This document shows, one piece after another, positions 30,301 to 38,200 of a stretch of 64,000 bases of DNA (position 1 is its first letter; each line of letters begins with the position of its first letter). Origin of the DNA: Diplonema papillatum (taxonomy: Eukaryota > Euglenozoa > Diplonemea > Diplonemida > Diplonemidae); assembly GCA_030068145.1 (NCBI GenBank), contig JAPJBO010000043.1, positions 372,001-436,000 of the forward strand. The letters are read 5' to 3'. The notes under the pieces are model-generated. The model ran no database searches, was not told the origin of the DNA, and saw only the letters and a list, made by a program, of their open reading frames with translations. The position numbers and the translations under genes were made by a program.

Positions 30301-31893
30301 TCCGTCAACTTGCCTCGCCGCAGGGCTGCGCACGCACTCTCCCGCCTGCTGCCCTCTCCCGACGTATTGGCGCGGCTTCTCCAGTAGCCCTCCACTCCTC
30401 TCCAGCAGGTACTGTTCTGCAGCATCGCACACCGTCTTCCATTTCGCGTCGACCCCCTGCGCGGCTCGATACCGGTGTGCAGCTTCCTTGGCCCATTTCT
30501 CCGCCATGCCGAATTCTTCCTCGGGGTCCATCGCGCTCCAATCTGCGACAGGGAAGGTCCTCGGTAGCTTCAGTTGCGGGTAGCGCTGCTCCAACCGCTC
30601 GAGATCCAACCTCACCACGACTGGCCTGTGAGTCGGTATCGACTCGGCTGTCAGTACGTTCACCCCCGATATCGCCACTGCCGCCACCGAGTTCGCGAAT
30701 ATCGCGTCTATACGCCTTCCTTTCTTCGACGCCATGCACGTGGCCGCAGGTTGTTGGGCGTACTGCTTGGCCCACGTACTGCCGACATCGACCCACTTCC
30801 CGGATTGGACGGCTGCGTTCAAAATCGGGCTTTCCTCGGGCTCGACGTTGAAGTCCCCCGCGATGAGAATTGGCACGTCTCCTAGGGTGGCCGCGTAGCT
30901 GAGGGTATCCGCCAGGATCTCCTCCGTTGCGTCCTCATCTGACACGACCCCGTAGATCGACATCATGGAGAGGCTCCTCCTCCCGTCCCCGTACGCCACC
31001 TGTGCGTGCGCAAATCTACCTTTCTCCCAATGTCGCTTCGTCAGTTCCCCCGGCGGAACCGCGCGCGCGGGCAGTTCGGTCGCCGCGGAGAACGCTACTC
31101 CCCCGTACTCCGTCCGCAAAGCCGTCTTTATCCGAGTCTGGCCCTGCATGCGTCCCCAAACCAGCCTCTTCCCTCTACTTCGGGCTTCCCCCTCCGCCTG
31201 GGCCCTGTCCCTCTCGCACACCCTCACCTCTTGCAAAGCCAGCAAATCCACCTTCCTTCCCCAGGCTTCCATTGTGTGGACTTCTGGGTGCGCGAGCAAG
31301 GACGTGACATTGGCGGAGGCGGCGATCAGCCCTGTCACCGCCGGTCCCGGATTCTCGTGCACATCCCCGCACGTCAGCAGAGATCCCCTTCCGACGTCCT
31401 TGTGTAGCCCCTCTTTGGGATTGGGGTCATCGTTGTCGGCTGCGAGTCGTGCCGTGTCTGACGTGGCTGCCGTCGACAGGGAGGCCGCCGAAGAATGGGT
31501 GCCGCTTCCCCTCAAACCTGCTTCCAAAGTGGGACACGTCGTCCACAGGGGGGCGATGCAAGCCGCCGTAGCATGAGTGCCGCCCCCCTGCTGACCCGCT
31601 TCCCAAGTAGAACACGCCACCAACAGGGCGGTGCAGGCCGCCGCAGAATGCGTGCCACACCCCCTTAAACCGGCTTCCCAAGTAGAACACGTTGCCAACA
31701 GGGGGGCGATGCAAGCCGCCGTAAAACGAGTGTCGCCCCCCCGCTGACCTGCTTCCCAAGTAAAACACGTCGCCAACAGGGCGGTGCAGGCCGCCGTAGA
31801 ACGCGTGTTGCATCGTTTTAATCCGCCTTCCACAGTAAAACACGTCGCCAGCAAACACGTCGCCGACAAAAGCCGCCACCCGGTAGGCCACAA
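27334..31893 (-). CDS. LINE ORF2: 2A motif, AP endonuclease, reverse transcriptase, zinc knuckle
   Basis: About 1519 codons. Residues 1-150 are four to five Cys-rich 25-aa repeats. Residues 176-184 are GDVHENPGP, a full match to the 2A consensus DxExNPGP, which acts by ribosome skipping between Gly183 and Pro184. An apurinic-type endonuclease follows, with LQEVR, GDFNVEPEE, RRIDAIF and THRPVVVRL. The reverse transcriptase has LIPKGEG, FDYSKCFDRI, GILQGCPLS and the catalytic FADD. Near the C-terminus CKYCGKEDEDHLHMWWRC forms a C2HC knuckle usual for LINE RTs. The RT is intact across all blocks I can see. There is no ATG in this frame ahead of the 2A motif (the frame opens at a TTG); an ATG at 31918 begins an overlapping frame that stops at 31427. 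Confidence 0.93.
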   Translation of the reverse strand: MWPTGWRLLSATCLLATCFTVEGGLKRCNTRSTAACTALLATCFTWEAGQRGGDTRFTAACIAPLLATCSTWEAGLRGCGTHSAAACTALLVACSTWEAGQQGGGTHATAACIAPLWTTCPTLEAGLRGSGTHSSAASLSTAATSDTARLAADNDDPNPKEGLHKDVGRGSLLTCGDVHENPGPAVTGLIAASANVTSLLAHPEVHTMEAWGRKVDLLALQEVRVCERDRAQAEGEARSRGKRLVWGRMQGQTRIKTALRTEYGGVAFSAATELPARAVPPGELTKRHWEKGRFAHAQVAYGDGRRSLSMMSIYGVVSDEDATEEILADTLSYAATLGDVPILIAGDFNVEPEESPILNAAVQSGKWVDVGSTWAKQYAQQPAATCMASKKGRRIDAIFANSVAAVAISGVNVLTAESIPTHRPVVVRLDLERLEQRYPQLKLPRTFPVADWSAMDPEEEFGMAEKWAKEAAHRYRAAQGVDAKWKTVCDAAEQYLLERSGGLLEKPRQYVGRGQQAGECVRSPAARQVDGEADADDRDTRARLGSCRRLEELVRLGEKRDTCGQPSTEEMRVWRKARRAGVKHVDSRLWEEANPPALPELQALCGMLKKEHERTRAARRTKRLETWRGEMRRAIDDNPKRVYDWCKQPERHSTLFVERGDGSVTADLHEMDEILRGEKAWGGVFQMYKEVREPKWEDFVRRYGKYVKRGACEDRPLTGEDLSATLKKMKARKAGGMDGWRVCELKTLPVPLLDVIALALNDVEGAGSWPEVVAQALVVLIPKGEGPQPLEQRPITITSVMYRLWAATRLRFVREWQESWAHPDQRGFRKKGRTQEVYWLLAAKMEAALLNDEDLFAVAFDYSKCFDRIPQEIMLKLVEDMGLPPSVLNAVRGMYRQLRRRFKLPAGLGKEFKATNGILQGCPLSVIFLNALVSVWMYLVEEEVPGAEPQAFADDTEVVTRTKPDMTRAVALTEEFCGDTGQRPNARKSKWTVLRAKRPPDEEEGGRKRKRKSEAEANPRIAGQEVEKVAWLKCLGAGLGTDGGAQKVLSSRLDEASKIAKRAGKLPLPQEKKERIYASVVIPKAIYGVEVQEPEKKWLAQLTAAIERGLAGRDRRGRCAAISLSLVRKGHLVDPPVAVHYRRVMTWMALMKDSERCRAHMQAAARVFPCPSTSGPVHLLDGTLEAMKWQRTGPWSIRIPDDHTDETETGDGRGKEVDLRTLDDLKELGHLAREALRLWRWRNIDRKNLEGIGEGVDRNATLRLLEVGRGKGEAREERGATAVNLSAYERGVLRHIMADAVLPQTRLHQRKMQPSATCKYCGKEDEDHLHMWWRCGEWDAIRTTYAVTALEWQEWPKCMSVCGIKPKRERGGEGAGAWVCRGLTRQLVNSVQGMMVQITLERQRRDKKPVQRENDGRGLAYPWEWAPQETEVIQNSLADYMPRNWKHGRALYLALAHWLASLRWAKREEEMAVTFIELAVDFEVESGMDLPRRGQKAVGPEDAEDGEEDAGQKGEAHGG
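31342..31368 (-). other. 2A ribosome-skipping motif in LINE ORF2
   Basis: The nine codons GDVHENPGP, preceded by LLTC, fit the 2A consensus used by picornaviruses and found in some non-LTR elements, including trypanosome L1Tc/ingi and sea-urchin elements (established knowledge). Here it would release a roughly 183-residue repeat-bearing leader from the endonuclease-RT. Confidence 0.9.
31500..31855 (-). repeat. about 75-bp minisatellite inside LINE ORF2 leader
   Basis: Four to five units of 74-77 bp with landmarks CTTCCCAAGTA, ACACGT, CCAACAGGG and CGGTGCAGGCCGCCGTA (plus strand). In the RT frame they encode ACTALLATC-TWEAG-type peptides; in the overlapping frame they encode GDVFYLGS-GLHRP-type peptides. 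Both frames are open throughout. Confidence 0.9.
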
Positions 31894-31977
31894 GCACGGG
31901 CTCCCCCAGCCGCTCCATACCCGCTGCGCCTTCGACTGCGATCTTACTGACTAGCGCGCCCGCCGTCTCTGGGGCGC

Positions 31978-33270
31978 CTACTTCTGCTTCCCCTTTGCGT
32001 TGCCGCCCTTCTGCTTCTTCCTCTTCGCTCCTTCCTCCTCCTCCGAGGAGGCTTGGCTGCCCATCTCCGCGTCCTTGCCACCTTTCTGCTGCGCTGGTCG
32101 GGCCTGCTTCATGTGCTCCTTGCACTCTCGCACGGTCTCCCGAATCTCCTCGTTCTCCCTTCGTTGCTCGTCGAGCTCCTTCCTCATCTCCTTCATCTCT
32201 GCCAGGCTGTTTTTGAGCTCCTCGTTTTCCTTCCTCAGGTGCAGCATTTCCTTCCGCATCTCTTCTATTTGCTCTCTCTGTCTTACCACCTCCGCCCCAT
32301 TCTTCGTGTCCTCTCCGCCCCTCCCCGTGTCTCTCTCTCCTCCGCTGGTTAAGCATGCCGTCAGCTTCGTTGCGAGCCCCTCGAAGAGTCCCTTGAGCAC
32401 CTCCTCCAACGCCACCGGCGGACTCTCTGCGCCCCCGGCCGCCCCAGGCCGGACGTTTCCCCAGCCCCCTCCTCTGCCGTTTTTTGCGCCCTCGTTTTTT
32501 GCAGGCTGCGCCGCACGCCCCAACACTGGAAACTCCTCTTTCCGAAACACCCTGCCCTGTCCCGTGGTAGGTTGGACCTCCTTCCGCCCCGTCTCCCATC
32601 CCTTCATGAAAGACCGAGACCCGTCCCAGACCGTCCCCCGCGCTACCCCGGCTGACATCGACTGGCTCACGAGCCAAAGCTCCCCCTCCACTTCGAGGTC
32701 CATTGCTGGCGGCGCTGTCAGTGCCTCGACCAGCCACACCGCTTTTCCTCTCCTGCTTTCCCTCGCCTCCTTTGCCTCCGCCTGCCAGCCCTGCTCCCCC
32801 AACGACCTCACGACCTCATCCGCAGTCATATCCAGAGGGGGTCCCTCGACCGTAAACCTCCTCGTCCTCCCCAACGCCCTGCAAGCCTCGTCCATCTTCC
32901 CCCTCTCCACACGCACTGCCACCTTCCCGTCCGCTCCCTTTCCAAGGCCCATCGTCGTAATCCCCCCGGTTTTCAGCACACCCGCCATCTTCGATGCCTC
33001 CTCTGAATCCAACCAAACCATTCCCAGCCGGCTCCTCTCCTTGTCTTCGTGCAAGGCCCTCACGAAGACCCCACTCTCCCCCGAGCTCTTCAACACCTTA
33101 TCCGCTTCCGCCGGCGAGACGAAGCAGATGCCCTCTGCTGTCGAGTCAACCAGCCTGAACCTGGTTAGCACCCTTTTGCAGTGCTTCGACAGCCGGACGT
33201 AGGCCCCTTCTCGCGTCTCCCCCTCCTTCAGCCTCGCTTGCACCACGACTTGAACGCTCTCACCCGACAA
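31978..33270 (-). CDS. LINE ORF1: nucleic-acid-binding-like protein with coiled coil
   Basis: About 430 codons with no ATG at the opening (TTG at 33270), overlapping the end of ORF0 by 43 nt in the -1 frame. The first 220 residues are mixed alpha/beta with no family I can name. Residues about 225-300 are a Gly/Ala/Pro linker. Residues about 325-395 form a strong coiled coil (REQIEEMRKEMLHLRKENEE). The tail is a Lys/Glu-rich basic stretch. The length, coiled coil and basic tail fit LINE ORF1 proteins, which trimerise and bind RNA. Expression could be by frameshift from ORF0 or by reinitiation; no canonical slippery heptamer is visible in the overlap. Confidence 0.8.
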   Translation of the reverse strand: MSGESVQVVVQARLKEGETREGAYVRLSKHCKRVLTRFRLVDSTAEGICFVSPAEADKVLKSSGESGVFVRALHEDKERSRLGMVWLDSEEASKMAGVLKTGGITTMGLGKGADGKVAVRVERGKMDEACRALGRTRRFTVEGPPLDMTADEVVRSLGEQGWQAEAKEARESRRGKAVWLVEALTAPPAMDLEVEGELWLVSQSMSAGVARGTVWDGSRSFMKGWETGRKEVQPTTGQGRVFRKEEFPVLGRAAQPAKNEGAKNGRGGGWGNVRPGAAGGAESPPVALEEVLKGLFEGLATKLTACLTSGGERDTGRGGEDTKNGAEVVRQREQIEEMRKEMLHLRKENEELKNSLAEMKEMRKELDEQRRENEEIRETVRECKEHMKQARPAQQKGGKDAEMGSQASSEEEEGAKRKKQKGGNAKGKQK

Positions 33271-34625
33271 CCCCTTTTCGGCTCCTTTGCGTCATAAAAC
33301 GTCTCCAGAGGCGCCTGTGATGACACCCACACTGTCAGCGCCCTCGCCGTCCCCTCGCCCCTCCAGGTGACGCTCCGTTCCTCCGTGTGTCGCACGGGAA
33401 CCGGGAACGTGGTGACCACTGCCGCCTGTGTGTTCTTTCGGGCGAAGGCGGTTGCGCCCAGCGCATCGCCGCGCCATACCACCACTCCTGCTGCGCTCCG
33501 GTTGTAGCGCTCCGCCTCCCCCGTCTCCACCTTCCACTCCGCCCCGCGCAGGTTGCCTAGTGGCAGACGCCGCGTCGGCCTTTCCGGCCCGCTGTTGTTG
33601 GTCCGCAGGGGTAGTCCCACGTTCAGCTGGGGTTTCACCTGCGTCGCGCGTACCGGCGTCATCTTCACCTCCTCCCTCCAACGCACAGCCCTGTAGTGCG
33701 ACCCAGTGTAGCTGAGCTTGACGTCCAGCTCGTCCAGCACCAGGTCGCCTGCCTTCCCCGTCTCTCCTGGCCACAGCACTGTCGCGCGCATGGTGTCGTC
33801 GGGCGCCAGCTCGAACACCACCACCCGTCGTCCGACTTCCCACGCCAGCGCCTGCAGCGTGAGGTGGTCGCCCCACGTTCCAAGGCGCGCCATCCTCGCC
33901 AGGTACTGCTTGGCGCAGCCTTCGACCCGGCCGGTGATGTCTCTGGCGGCCAAAGACTCCACCGCCAGCCTCCTCAGCTGGGCGTGGTGAGCCGCCGTCC
34001 CGTGTATCGCGTACGATACCGCACGAAACTGACAGTCGCCCTGTGCCCCCGCGTCCCGCTCCTCCAGACCGAACATGTCGAGTCTTTCCTCCAGATTCCT
34101 CTTCCGCGTCTCGCGTTGCCCGCCCTTGCACGCTGCCTCCACCGCTCTTTCCCGCACCTTCCCATCCACATCGCCCTCTGTCCGGGGCATCTCCACGCGC
34201 GTCTTGCGCCTGGCTTCCCCGAGCAGCTGCTGCGCGCGCCTCGTCCTTCTCAGCAGCCTGTGCGGGCACGCCACCTGCCGCAAGATCCAGAGTCTAACTC
34301 TGTCCATCCCGCCCACCAGCTTCACCGCGCCTCCCGGTGTCACCCTCTCCAGCGCCACGCAGGCCGCTTCCAGCTCCGCCTCTTCCATGTCGAGGCAGTC
34401 GACAGCTTCTTCAAAGGTCCACGACTCGTGGTCCTTCTTTCCTTCGGCGATGACGGCGATGCCAATCTTGCCGTCTTCGTTTTTCGCCGCGCCGTATCGA
34501 ACCACGGCCGACCCGTCCCCTCCCGCACCCGGATACCAGGCTGACGCCCTCTCAGCCACCACCGGAGTGGTGCCCAGGATCCGCCACTTGGAGGCGGGGC
34601 GTCTCGACCGGAGAACACTCTTCAT
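33228..34625 (-). CDS. LINE ORF0: OTU-type cysteine protease, possible RNase H-like N-terminus
   Basis: ATG-initiated, 465 aa. The OTU fold spans about residues 185-320: GAQGDCQFRAVSYAIHG carries Asp197 and the catalytic Cys198, GTWGDHLTLQALAWEVG is the following core helix, and SYTGSHYRAVRW carries the catalytic His310. All expected catalytic residues are present. OTU proteases remove ubiquitin and occur in a few retrotransposon lineages; the substrate here is unknown. Residues about 35-120 (GGDGSAVVRYGAA...EAELEAACVALERV...VKLVGGMDRV) have the strand-helix rhythm of an RNase H-like domain, but that is tentative. The C-terminus overlaps ORF1. This is the first ORF of the element, only about 25 bp downstream of a tail-repeat copy. 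Confidence 0.85.
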   Translation of the reverse strand: MKSVLRSRRPASKWRILGTTPVVAERASAWYPGAGGDGSAVVRYGAAKNEDGKIGIAVIAEGKKDHESWTFEEAVDCLDMEEAELEAACVALERVTPGGAVKLVGGMDRVRLWILRQVACPHRLLRRTRRAQQLLGEARRKTRVEMPRTEGDVDGKVRERAVEAACKGGQRETRKRNLEERLDMFGLEERDAGAQGDCQFRAVSYAIHGTAAHHAQLRRLAVESLAARDITGRVEGCAKQYLARMARLGTWGDHLTLQALAWEVGRRVVVFELAPDDTMRATVLWPGETGKAGDLVLDELDVKLSYTGSHYRAVRWREEVKMTPVRATQVKPQLNVGLPLRTNNSGPERPTRRLPLGNLRGAEWKVETGEAERYNRSAAGVVVWRGDALGATAFARKNTQAAVVTTFPVPVRHTEERSVTWRGEGTARALTVWVSSQAPLETFYDAKEPKRGCRVRAFKSWCKRG

Positions 34626-34654
34626 TTTGTTTATTTTGTTGATAATGTGTGTTG

Positions 34655-34800
34655 AATCCCCGCGTAGTTTGTGCGTATAAGTCGATCTTTGAGTGCGTGA
34701 GCCCCTCCGAAGAAAGGTCCATCACACTAGTTCCAAGCTACTTAGCCCGGGTCTCTGGGTCGCGTCTCCTTCTCTTGGTCGCCTGGTCTTGCGTCTTGTC
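34655..34800 (-). repeat. copy of LINE tail repeat upstream of the LINE
   Basis: GCGTAGTTTGTGCGTATAAG, GATCTTTGAGTGCGTGAGCC and CTTAGCCCGGGTCTCTGGG match the tail units at 25.8 and 26.15 kb. This places a tail on both sides of the element, as in head-to-tail arrays. Confidence 0.9.
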
Positions 34801-35273
34801 GCGTAGTTTGTGCGGAGTTCTTGCATACTTCGTTACTTCGGTTTTCGGGTGTGTCTTGCGGAAGTTCTGCCTCCTCCCTTCAGGCTTTCGCTGTCACGGG
34901 CACTTCTATGCCCGGGTCAGTCGCGTCGTCTAGCGCACCCTTCAATTTATATCCTCGGATGGAAACACCTGCTTGCTGGCACGAGCTTCCGCGGAGCCGT
35001 GGAGTGCTGGTCAAGTCCAGGAACAGGTACGGTGTAAATACACGTACTAAAATGTGATGTTCAGCTGGCCAGCGCCCTGCTCGGACCCGCATACAAAAGC
35101 AAGACCCCACTTCAGCAAACCTTTTTCCTCCCTAGGGAAAATAAGAAACGAGGAAACAGCTGCCTCCTCGTAAGACTGGAAGAAGCAGGCCAAACACACC
35201 GTGGCATAGAGACTTTCTTTTTGTCTTTGGAAGTCGGAAGTGTCGTCCCACATGTCTCGTCAACGGCTGCGCG
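34801..35273. other. short intergenic region before the adenylate cyclase gene
   Basis: A minus-strand frame (35253-35047) is not convincing. Part of 34800-34930 may still belong to the LINE flank. No other signal. Confidence 0.4.
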
Positions 35274-38200
35274 ATGTTTGATGTAGCAAAGCTCTGCACT
35301 GCGTTGTTCGTCTGCGCCGTCTGCGCGCTGCTGCTGGCGCTGAACGAGCAGATCTTCGACTTCCCTTCGGAGTACCGATGGATCCTGCGAGTGGAAAGTG
35401 CCATTGGGTGTTTGGCAGGGCTGTGTTTGGTGTGCTGCTCGACCGTTGCGAATCCGACGGCGAGTCGTAGTTCGAAGTTCTCTTCCTCGGCAGCGGACCA
35501 TGCGTTGACTTCCGTCGTGCCTAAGCAGAAGCGGGCCACCGTTGTGTCCGTGCACTCGTCGCTGCAAGAAATTCCCGGGTTGATTCCGAGTGACGACGAA
35601 GCCTGCGAAAAAGGTGTTGACGATGCGGACGAAGACGCTCTGCGGGAGGACACAGTAACCACCACCGTCACCAACGATGATTACCGCGTGCCGGAGCCCT
35701 CCGCTGCTTTCATCAAACCCGACTTCGTGTTCGGAGTAAAGGAACACGACGTCAACACCGACGATGAGCATTCTGAGGCAGAGAAGGTTTCGTGTTCGTC
35801 GGTTTGCACTCCCCCTTTTCAATTCGTATCTCTTCTGTTCTTGCGTTTTCTAGCGTTTTCTCTAAAGCATCAAACACACACTACTGACATAGTTCTGTCT
35901 GCACATCCAACTAAGATTTCCCATCCTCTTTCTTTGTAAATCTTCTCTTTTTTGTTGAAAAAGACTTGATGCGCTAGTGTACACTGAGGTCCAGCCTCAG
36001 AAGCTGGAGTTAAAGAGGGTGTGCCCGAGTCACATCCGAAAAGCCGGTGTGACACCCGCTTCCGCTTTTTCAACTCCAGCTTTAGCTCCAGCTTCTGAGG
36101 CTGGACTCCACCGCGTATGAAACAGTGTTCTGTCTGAACATTAAACTAAGTATTGTGTGTGAAAAGGACCGGTGATCCGGCGTCCCCGGCACATCAGGAT
36201 GCTCAACGAATACACTCCCGCAGCATGGCTCGACGCACCTCGGCAGGCGCTCCAGCGAATCGTCGCGCGACCGGCACAAAGAATCCAAAAACGAGCCGAA
36301 GGTATCAATCACGGAGCCATCGAGCTCCCTCGACGACGAGTCGGCCATCACACCCAGCTCCGCGGCTCTGCAAGTCGAAATGGACATGCGAACCGACGTG
36401 GTGAAGATGAACGGGAATCCGCTGGCTCCCCGCAGGCGGAACATGCGAAGAGCGACTGTCGTGTTGGAGCTAGAATCCAGCGTCGGGCACGGGCAGCCGC
36501 AGCTTCCGCTGACGCCGAGCAGCAGTTCCTCAACGCAAGAGCTGGCGAAAGGCGTCGAGGTCAGCGCGTTCCGCGCAAGGCGTCTCGGGAGCATGGCTGC
36601 CGTCTTAAAAACCGCAGCCACCGAGAACGCGCTGGCAAACCTCATGGGCCACGACTCGGAAGATCTTGCATCACCTTCCGTAGACAGCGATGCATTCTCC
36701 GACAACGTCTCGGGCATGACCGCCAGCCCGATGTTCGGAACGCAAGACTTTGACGACCTGTTGTGTGCTGGGTATGAAGAACACGAACCTGCGAGGATGC
36801 CGTCGTTGAACCCCGTCACGCTGCGGTTCTCGTCGGCGGAAGACGAGGCGAAGTTCCAACGGCAGTACTGCCACTCCTTCGCCACCGGGACGAACCTGTC
36901 GCTGCTGGGCCTGCTCGTCGTCTTCTTTCTGGTCTTTCTGTCGACGCGGCTGCCGTCGAGCAGCCGCCTGCTCGCGGTCCTCACCGTTCCGACGCTGCTG
37001 CTCTCCGTCGTGCCCCAGTTCGCCGCCATCAGCATCCCGACCGCCCACATCCTGCACTTCGTTTTTTTCGCGCTGCTCTGCCTCTCCTTCATCCACCACT
37101 CGACGACCCTATCGGACCACCCCCGCGCCGCCATCGGCGCACCCGTGGTTCTCCTTTGCTCGCTGGCTGGGTTCTGCGCCGTGTTCATGACAAGGCCGCT
37201 GTTTTGGTACGGTGTTCTCGACATTGCCGTCATCTACCTTTCGTCCGTGGGCATCATTTTCGTCACGCACGAGGGCAGAGGCTGGCACCCGGAGACAGCG
37301 TGCGCCACGATGTTGCAGTGCACGTTGAGTGCGGTGATGTCGGGGGTGCTGCTGTATTGCTTCGAAAGCAGCAAGCGCTCGAGTTACTTGACGTTCGACC
37401 TGCTTAAAAAGACGGTCGCGAAGTGCAAGTCCGAGCAGCAGCGGACGCACCGGCTGGTGAAGAACTGCCTGCCGTCGCGTGTGGTCGACACGTTGATGGC
37501 CGGCGGGTCGACGTGGTTGAACGTCTGTGCGGCGCTGAGCAGAGGCGTCGTCATCCAGCTGGACGTGGCGAACTTCACGGTGCTCTGCAGCGGGATGACC
37601 GCGCGCGAGGTCATCCACGTGCTTAACCGGTTGTACACCAATTGCGACCACTGCGCGGAGAAGTGGGGCGTCGAGAAGGTGAAGACACTCGGAGACGCGT
37701 GGATCGCTGCCATCCACCCCGCCGACGCGGGGCGAGCGTACCATGCAGTCGCCCATGCTTCGCTGAGCATCGTCAACTTCGTCCGGCGGTCCAACGCGCA
37801 GCTGTCCGTTCGCATCGGGATCGGACACGGCCTGCTCCTGGCGTGCATCGCCGGAAAGATCCGGACGCAGTACGAAATCCTCGGCGACGCGCTCGACGAG
37901 GCGACCATCATGGAAAGCACGGGGGCGCCGTCGATGATCCAGGTCTCCACAGGCGTCGCTATGATGCTGAAGGACGCCTTCGTCATCGAGCACCTCGAGC
38001 CGCGGGGGAAAGGCAGCGGGCTATACCTGGTCAACGCGTCGAAGAAACCAATTCGGCCGTCTGTCGTCGGGTGCCTGAGCAACGGCCCCGAACTGCCGCA
38101 AAGGACGCCGGCGCACCTCTCCTGCTCGTACCACAGCAGCTTCAGCGACATCGCGGCCGTCCCGCTGCCGGCGTCGATCCAGAAGAGGAAGAGCGCCCTC

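Larger units (their letters stand above)
27290..34650 (-). mobile_element. non-LTR retrotransposon with OTU, coiled-coil and EN-RT ORFs
   Basis: A complete-looking three-ORF LINE on the minus strand: ORF0 (34625-33228) with an OTU protease domain, ORF1 (33270-31978) with a coiled coil, ORF2 (about 31951-27334) with an apurinic-type endonuclease, reverse transcriptase and a C-terminal zinc knuckle. ORF0 and ORF1 overlap by 43 nt in the -1 frame. ORF1 and ORF2 are in the same frame, separated by two TAG codons. Upstream of ORF0 (34655-34800) lies a copy of the tail repeat found after the 3' end. No poly-A was seen and no target-site duplication could be assigned. Confidence 0.9.

Noticed and set aside
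32000..33202. 400-aa plus-strand ORF opposite LINE ORF1
   Set aside because: Antisense shadow rich in Ser, Pro and Phe; the minus-strand ORF1 has a coiled coil and consistent element context.
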